Shown piece after piece: positions 58,745 to 64,000 of a stretch of 64,000 nucleotides of DNA. The number at the start of each line of letters is the position of its first letter. Position 1 is the stretch's first letter. Origin of the DNA: Eledone cirrhosa (taxonomy: Eukaryota > Mollusca > Cephalopoda > Octopoda > Eledonidae); the NCBI GenBank assembly GCA_964016885.1, contig OZ024742.1:232501-296500 (forward strand), written 5' to 3'. The notes beneath the pieces are model-generated. The model had not been told where the DNA came from and made no database searches. It saw only the letters and a program-made list of their open reading frames with translations. The translations under genes were made by a program, and so were the position numbers.

Positions 58745-60478
58745 CGTATAGATCGTACTATCCGTTAGGGTATAATGTGGGGCTGTAATACAGGAAAGTT
58801 TTGTGCAATTTATGTTTACAAGCCGAAATTGCCTCAGATTTTTTGTTTAAGATCTGGTCTGTGGCGTAGAGTATTTCCAGGGCCTCAGCGGCGCAGAGGT
58901 CACATGGTCTTTTATTTCCGTTATACGATCTAGCTCTAGCTAGGATCTCCCAGTGTAACTTATATTGGGTGTGGTTGTCTTTTAGACTCCAGATATAAGC
59001 TGAAAGTGACGTCATATTCCTTCTTAGAGGGTAACGAAAAGAATGGGTATGCATGTAAAGACGCTGCTTGAATCTATTGGCGGTTAACCCTATGTAGGCC
59101 CTATGGGACGTGGGTGTTTCAACCTTACATTTGTAGACAATGTTACTAGAGAGGCATTTCCCGGATAGGGGGCAATCAACCCCCGATTCCTACAATTACA
59201 GTTAGTACTAACTACAGGTTGCACGTGTTCCTACGGCTAGGTAGTTTAGCTAAATTTGAAGCTGTGATGTTATGTGCAAGGTTAGGAGTCGTAGAGTAAG
59301 AAATTTTAGTAGTATTTCTATTAAAAATGTTACTATATTTATGTGTAGAGGGAAAATGCTTCGTAATAAGGGATAGAAAGATCTTAGCTAATGGTGTGGC
59401 CACCTCCATATTATATGGTGGGTTATACCATATAATGCGTCGGGATCTATTTCTTCTAGGCCTATTCTCGTACTCTGTATATGCTACCTTATCGACAAAT
59501 CCACTCCGAGCAAGAGCTTCATTGTAATAAGTGGAATGGTCGTTGAAAATATGCTCGTTTGTAGATAGACGGGAAAGCCTCAAAGAAACGTTTCTTACCA
59601 GGTTCTTGGTTATGCTGGCAGGATGGTTGGAATGCTTACTTATGTAATTAAGCGTATCATTCGGCTTTCTATACGGGTAATACAAGCCATTCGATAAAAT
59701 GAGGGTAATGTCGAGGTAATTAACGACCGAGAGGTTGGCCTCAACCTGTATAGAGAGGTTGAAGCCTTTAAAGAAGGCTGTGAGTTCTTTTCTGAACCTG
59801 TCGCAAGCACGAGGGCCGCACTTAGTCATGGTCAAAAGACCATCATCACGGTACAAACCACCGCCCGCGTTGGGGAATTCGTCCTTGATAGAGAAAAGAA
59901 GGAAAAGGCCGATAAGATCAGTAACCTCCTCAGAATCGCTGGCGCCCATACTCACGTCGAATGGGGTACTATTGGATTTTTTAATCCAAATAGAGTCGTC
60001 GAAATTAATCATCGACTTACGGGCATTGAGGATGACATCAACTTCGAAATCCTTAACCACTGTGAGTGTTTTAGCGAAATTGATAGCTCTAAGGAGAAGT
60101 GGTAAAGTGATGGAGGAGTAGTAATTGTTGATGTCGAATTGGATAAAACGGCAATGTTCCTAGTTACATATGCCGTTGAACCAATCAATCACCGCGAAGG
60201 AATTGTTCCACAGTGCAAGAGGGGCCAAACTTCTAATTTCAGGTATAATTCTATCAAGAATCCTTTTACTAAGTCTACCTAATAGAGGGGTTGTTCGGAA
60301 AATTGGATTTGTGATCCTTCAGGGTAAAGTGAGGAGAAATAGGGTCCAGCGGTTCGGTCCGGTCCAGGATGTTGAGATCAGAGGTGATTTTAAACCCAGC
60401 ATCGTTGATTTCATTGATGACGCACCGATTAGTTTTACGGTAATCCTTAGTTAAACATCCTGGACAAGACCGAACTTC
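58745..60478 (-). pseudogene. Penelope-like element PLE2: reverse transcriptase plus GIY-YIG endonuclease, broken
   Basis: Read from right to left. A Cys segment and KITSDLNILDRT (60365-60470); then a frame break near 60285 that deletes part of the finger region; RLSKRILDRIIPEIRSLAPL; a stop (TAG, 60160-60162) just before RT motif A FIQFDINNYYSSI (Asp near 60134); a 282-codon open stretch (60060-59212) with the catalytic YRDDGL (DD near 59845), then VVNYLDITL, KPNDTLNYISKHSNHPAS, IIWYNPP and FNRNTTKISYS; a stop at 59212; a one-base frame change near 59180; then DCPLSGKC and a GIY-YIG-type nuclease (VYKCKV, AYIGLT near 59095, SAYIWSLKD, CDLC), ending at 58758. RT followed by GIY-YIG endonuclease is diagnostic of Penelope-like elements, which prime at nicks or chromosome ends. 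At least four lesions make it a pseudogene, though both RT Asp boxes survive. The YRDDGL catalytic box is unlike that of the founding Penelope elements, so the subgroup needs a tree. Confidence 0.85.
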
Positions 60479-60620
60479 TGGATTAATGACGTATTATATT
60501 CGTTTTTTCCCGTTCTTAGCCAGATAATGTTTCCACGAACCAAAGTATCGTCTTCCTGTCTTCCTCCGGTTGCAACGTTTTTTGAAATATCCACTTCTGC
60601 GTTTACAGATAGACTTTGTT

Positions 60621-60671
60621 AGTTTCAGAAGATCCCGTTAAGGGTGAAAGCAGCGATTCTTTGCTTAAACT
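60621..60671 (+). ncRNA. hammerhead-like fold in the right PLE2 repeat
   Basis: AGUUU (60621-60625) pairs with AAACU (60667-60671) as stem I. The core is CAGAAGA (60626-60632). Stem II CCC/GGG closes GUUAA (60634-60644). GAAA is at 60646-60649. Stem III GCA (60650-60652) pairs with UGC (60662-60664), followed by UU. The layout is that of a hammerhead, but two core bases differ from CUGAUGA and the cleavage triplet ends in UU, so activity is doubtful. It may be a decayed copy of the ribozyme expected in a Penelope terminal repeat. Confidence 0.45.
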
Positions 60672-60682
60672 TTAATCTGTTA

Positions 60683-60721
<39 letters not shown>

Positions 60722-60725
<4 letters not shown>

Positions 60726-60874
60726 ATATTAAATAAATGGAAACTATATTTATAAACCATATTTATTTTATTATATATATTTCAGGGGTACCAAGACACA
60801 CTGGTACGCTTTCCTCAGATAAAATACAAAATTTGTTTTATAAATAAAGACATACCCATGAAAATCATACCTTA
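60722..60874 (-). repeat. single copy of the hammerhead-bearing unit (copy e)
   Basis: It matches the minus-oriented unit of 53291-53439 (AATGGAAACTATATTTATA, ATTTATTTTATTATATAT, CAGATAAAATACA, ending GACATACCC) with moderate divergence. It lies 31 bp beyond the right inverted repeat of PLE2, across a TA run (60690-60720), on the same strand as PLE2. Confidence 0.88.
60764..60826 (-). ncRNA. hammerhead ribozyme copy e, core mutated
   Basis: Stem I UAUUUUAU/AUAAAAUA and stem II GUACC/GGUAC are kept, with GAAA at 60783-60780. The core reads CUGAGGA instead of CUGAUGA, a change at position 7 of the hammerhead numbering, which tolerates substitution better than its neighbours. One more stem II pair is lost (A-C). 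Activity may be reduced. Confidence 0.65.
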
Positions 60875-61672
60875 TCGGTTGGATAGTCTCTGGATAGTGG
60901 AAATATATGAGGGATTTTTCAAACTTATGGGTGAATATGCAAATGAATATGTAAATAATTGAAAAACAACCCTTTATTTAAACGACTAAGGAGAGAGAGA
61001 GAGAGAGAAGAGATGAGAGGAGAAGGATAAAATAGTGCGAGAGAGAGAGAGAAGAAAGAAACAAGAGAAGATGAATAAAAACTCATAACGTTAATTTGAG
61101 GGAAATATATTCTAAGTATATATCTTAATAGTACGTGCATTTACGATTATTAGTTGTTTAAAATTTGTTTATAATATAATATTTTTCTTCTGTTATAAGT
61201 AGATAAATAAATACATAAATAAATACATAAATAAATAAATACATACATAAATAAATAGATGGGTATATCATGTTATAGATAATTGTTCTGAGTTATGAGG
61301 GATATTGGTTTTGTATTTAATGTAAATAAATATTAAGTGAAATTAAATGAAATTAACTGAGTTAAGAAGAATATTTATGTGATTGAAAATGGGAAGATAC
61401 GGAAAAACTCCGGTTTAATTTATATATTCGTTAGTGTGAGACTACTTAGTCAAAATAAGTATAAATGTTAAAAGATACATTTAGCCAGAATCAGTTAGTG
61501 GTTATAAATCTATTGAAAAATATTGAAAAAATATTGATAAAGTATTGAAAAATAATTGAAAAAGTTTTGAAAAATTTGAGAAAATTTTTTTTTAAATATA
61601 TATATATATATATTCAAATATATATATATGTATATATTCAAATATATATATACATGGCTGATGGAGGCACAT
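60875..61672. other. AT-rich spacer with GA and AAAT repeats
   Basis: GA runs at 60993-61060, AAATAAATACAT repeats at 61202-61260, TTGAAAAA repeats at 61512-61590 and TA runs at 61597-61652. No gene seen. Confidence 0.6.
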
Positions 61673-62003
61673 GGCTTAGTGGTTAGAGCATTGGGCTTGC
61701 AATCGAAAGGTCGTGAGTTCAATTTTCAGACCGGGTAATGTGTTGTTTCCTTGAGCAAGACACTTTATTTCACATTGCTCCAGTTTACTCAGCTGTAGAA
61801 ATGAGATGATAGGACTGGGATCCATATCATTCCACTGTAAAGTGGTCGTGGAGGTGCCACGGCAAAAGAAGCACCCAGCATTCACTGTAAATGAGTTTGG
61901 TGTTAGGAAGGGCATCCAGCTGTAGAAATCAAGCCAGAATCAGTTCCCGTCCCACCCTGGCAAGCAGGGAAAAGCGGACGTAAAATGAAATGATGATGAT
62001 GAT
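61673..62003 (+). mobile_element. tRNA-derived SINE (family B), full length
   Basis: It starts GGAGGCACATGGCTTAGTGG (A box) with B box GAGTTCAATTTTC near 61715, then CTTGAGCAAGACACTTTATT, a body with GGGATCCATATCATTCC, and a 3' end GGAAAAGCGGACGTAAAATG with ATG repeats. It is the plus-strand twin of 4491-4810. Confidence 0.9.
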
Positions 62004-62078
62004 GATATATATATATATATATATATATTCAAAAGTATTTGAAGAAAATCAACCTATTTTCATTAGAGAATCGACTTT

Positions 62079-62130
<52 letters not shown>

Positions 62131-62220
62131 ATATATATATCCATATGTAGTTGACAGCTGACAGAGAAAAGAGTACTCAATACCGAAGTAGAGTTGTGAT
62201 ATCTTATTCAGACTAAATAG
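62004..62220. repeat. TA microsatellites and short spacer
   Basis: TA runs at 62006-62028 and 62083-62129, then about 75 bp of unique sequence. Nothing else seen. Confidence 0.8.
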
Positions 62221-62728
62221 TGGGTCTTGTTACTCAGGTGCTGTGAAACTCCTGAGACAACATTGGTCTTAGGTGTCGTCAGCAGTCAAGGTGACGTCAT
62301 GCCACCTCACTTCTTCCCTGAGGGCCTCAAACTGAACACCGATGGCTACATCCGCGTTCTGAGCGAGGTAGTAAAGCCCTGGATCAACCAGGTAGCTGCA
62401 GGTAGGCTGTACATGTGGCAGCAAGACTCAGCGCCCTGACATACCAGCTGAAAGACCCAAGCCTGGAAGTCAGAGAACTTCGTCGACCACATTTCACCTG
62501 AGATCTGGCCTCCCAGCTTGCCTGACTGCAACCCCCTCGACTACTTTGTGTGGGGCACAGTGGAACGAGACACAAACAGATCTAGCTGCAATACGAAAGA
62601 CGATCTGAAGGCCAGGATCACAAGTGCCTTTAGGGGCCTAAGTCGGGGGACAGTGACGAAGGCCTGTAGCCGGTTCCGAGGCTGCCTTAAGGCCGGCATC
62701 AAAGCCAATGGCGGGTTTATCGAGTGAG
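62221..62728 (+). pseudogene. mariner/Tc1-superfamily transposase, C-terminal half, dead
   Basis: One plus frame gives VLGVVSSQGDVMPPHFF, then WQQDSAP (second catalytic Asp), two stops within the usual CHTS-type segment (TGA at 62437 and 62449), then KTQAW, PPSLPDCNPLDYFVW (third Asp) and a C-terminus ending GGFIE at 62727. There are 37 residues between the two Asp, counting the stops, which fits the DD37D group of the IS630-Tc1-mariner superfamily rather than DD34D mariner. The N-terminal DNA-binding half and first Asp are missing. The frame is GC-richer than its flanks. An AATAAA lies just after it, at 62771. Inverted repeats were not identified. Confidence 0.85.
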
Positions 62729-62838
62729 ATCGAAAGAACAAGTCATGAAGACAAACTGACCCAAGTTTGATAAATAAATCTTAAAAAATAAAACTACTGT
62801 TACACAGTAATCTGGCGAACAAATATCATCCGCACTCT

Positions 62839-62839
62839 G

Positions 62840-62883
<44 letters not shown>
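62839..62883. repeat. (TA)n microsatellite
   Basis: About 22 TA copies. Confidence 0.95.
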
Positions 62884-62887
<4 letters not shown>

Positions 62888-63330
62888 AGGTCACCAGTTG
62901 GTGCTACTGGTAACATGTATCCCAGTACAACCTGTCTCATGGTCGGGTCGTTAGCGACTAAACTGGCAACTCCACCAAGGTTTCTTGGTGAGGAGGGTGA
63001 CTTTGGACATCCTGCAGGAATAAAAACAAAACCTGTCAAAGGGCAAGGGAGCTCTTAAGAGTCAATGGCCATCCAAAATCACCAGGAGAGATGACCCCTT
63101 AGCCTTTGTCAAGGCAGAATTCTAGAAGGAAAACTGATATAACACCTGCAACCCTGATGGTATCCAATGATGTTGACTTGTTCTTCTTTTTGGTAAATAT
63201 CATTTTGGTGAAGAGAGTGGGACTGGCTTTGTGCAGTGCCTTTGCTCACTATAAAAGCTTCACGGCACAGGCATTGCTTTATATCTGGAGATCTCTCTGC
63301 ACTTGTCGTCCCATGGTACCATGGGCCAAG
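62888..63330 (+). mobile_element. retrotransposon-related sequence, non-ORF
   Basis: Mid-GC sequence with CACCAGTTGGTGCTACTGG and GGTTTCTTGGTGAGGAGG, unlike the AT-rich spacers. It contains a segment (63066-63158) that recurs at 63584-63680. I see no intact ORF. I read it as LINE-derived from its neighbours, without a specific domain. Confidence 0.4.
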
Positions 63331-63490
63331 CACTATGTGTCAATAATTGTCGCAAGTGTAGTGTTTGTACCAGAGTTTTCAAGTCGCTGGCTGGACTAAA
63401 AAGTCACACTCGTTCAGCGCAAAGGTAGGGGTTCTCCTACATGGATATAAAGTAGTGGCCGTACTCGAAAACGAGTTGGCAGCCACCATG
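63331..63490 (+). pseudogene. LINE 3' end with a degenerate terminal C2H2 finger
   Basis: A plus frame ends at TAG (63426-63428) and reads CSVCTRVFKSLAGLKSH followed by TRSAQR. That is half of a C2H2 finger: Cys-x2-Cys and the first His are kept, and the second His is absent. A short 3' segment follows (GTACTCGAAAACGAGTTGGC near 63461), then a long ATGT repeat (63487-63578) that would be its tail. AGLKSH-type terminal fingers occur in some invertebrate LINEs; family not determined. Confidence 0.55.
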
Positions 63491-63578
63491 TATGTATGTA
63501 TGTATGTATGTATGTATGTATGTATGTATGTATGTATGTATATGTGTATGTATGTATATGTATATGTATGTATGTATA
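63487..63578. repeat. (ATGT)n microsatellite
   Basis: About 14 perfect GTAT units, then GTATAT-interrupted units. Confidence 0.95.
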
Positions 63579-63583
63579 CATTT

Positions 63584-63698
63584 TGGCCATCCAAAATCAC
63601 CGGGAGAGATGACCCCCTTAGCCTTTGTCAAGGCAGAATTCTAGGAGAAGGAAAACTCTGATATAACACCTGCAACCCTGAAAACGAGTTGGCAGCCA

Positions 63699-63702
<4 letters not shown>
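63584..63702 (+). repeat. second copy of two nearby segments, fused
   Basis: 63584-63679 matches 63066-63158 (TGGCCATCCAAAATCACC and GATATAACACCTGCAACCCTG). 63680-63702 matches 63467-63489 (GAAAACGAGTTGGCAGCCAC). The two parts are 300 bp apart upstream but adjacent here, so the copy has an internal deletion. Confidence 0.85.

Positions 63703-63740
<38 letters not shown>
63703..63740. repeat. (AT)n microsatellite
   Basis: About 19 AT copies following the GGCAGCCACC phrase, in the same place as the ATGT run after the first copy. Confidence 0.95.
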
Positions 63741-63744
<4 letters not shown>

Positions 63745-63914
63745 GGGGATCTTATTTAAACCTTAACCTTCTCGCTAACTACCCAATATCCCTCCCACCC
63801 GCCCCCACGCACCACCATTATTACGTGGGCCAATCATAAGTCAGAGGCCTATGCTATCACTTACCTGGTTGCCTTTCGATATGATGGATGGACTACGGAA
63901 TTCTGGAGAGTTGA

Positions 63915-64000
63915 AATGTAGGCACCTTAAAGGGTCGCTCTAACGAGGTTGTAGAAATGCTTGAACGTAAGGAGGTCGATGTTTGTTGTATTCAAGAGAC
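63915..64000 (+). pseudogene. start of a LINE AP-type endonuclease, runs off the window
   Basis: The frame NVGTLKGRSNEVVEMLER followed by KEVDVCCIQET continues to the last base. NVGTL and the IQET box are the first two conserved motifs of the apurinic-type endonuclease of non-LTR retrotransposons; the Asn and the Glu are active-site residues. A TGA directly precedes the Asn in this frame and no Met is in place, so the start is either lost or mutated. The rest of the ORF lies beyond 64000. Confidence 0.75.

Larger units (their letters stand above)
57568..60690 (-). mobile_element. PLE2: Penelope-like element between long inverted repeats
   Basis: Left arm 57568-57977 (410 bp, of which 200 are a later SINE and its duplicated target) and right arm 60482-60690 (209 bp) are inverted copies with only scattered differences, such as TTGCCAGGGAACG versus TTAGCCAGATAATG. 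The coding remnants of PLE2 (58745-60478, minus) lie between them. Terminal repeats in direct or inverted orientation are known in Penelope-like elements. No target-site duplication was found outside the arms. Confidence 0.8.

Noticed and set aside
61673..61760. Functional tRNA gene
   Set aside because: A and B boxes are present but the cloverleaf is incomplete and the sequence continues into a repeated SINE body.
63106..63399. 97-codon hydrophobic open frame on plus
   Set aside because: It overlaps the C2H2-finger frame of a LINE end and has no recognisable content.

Overview
This is a eukaryotic, repeat-dominated, non-genic window. The transposon fauna (tRNA-headed SINEs with GAT or AT tails, AP-endonuclease LINEs with matching tails, Penelope-like elements, a Helitron) and the very long minisatellites fit a coleoid cephalopod, most likely an octopus. 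That assignment rests on recognising these repeat types and was not tested by a search. I find no intact host gene. Every long open frame is either a decayed transposon ORF or a translation of a tandem array.

Layout: 1-245 SINE; 250-4378 31-bp minisatellite with two subfamilies; 4491-5808 SINE and LINE remnant, both on minus; 6398-9349 four short SINEs around a GAA run, a CA-rich array and a 66-bp satellite; 9424-19600 about 10 kb of G-rich arrays (TGG-type, then a 26-bp GGGG-bearing unit); 19917-21320 17-bp minisatellite; 21537-22204 non-autonomous Helitron; 22685-25652 a broken Penelope-like element (PLE1) with a hammerhead ribozyme downstream; 25850-26212 two SINEs; 27174-52184 a 25-kb, 33-bp minisatellite with kilobase higher-order repeats; 52208-52434 a TTAA-flanked MITE; 52825-53914 a cluster of long palindromes, one built from hammerhead ribozyme units in alternating orientation; 54478-57335 another G-rich array; 57568-60690 a second Penelope-like element (PLE2) between about 210-bp inverted repeats; 60722-64000 another ribozyme unit, a SINE, a dead mariner-type transposase and pieces of LINEs, the last running off the window.

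The most notable content is RNA-level. Sequences that fold as type I hammerhead self-cleaving ribozymes lie beside both Penelope-like elements and inside a palindromic array. Copies with different sequences keep stems I and II by compensating changes. Roughly 70 percent of the window is tandem repeat.
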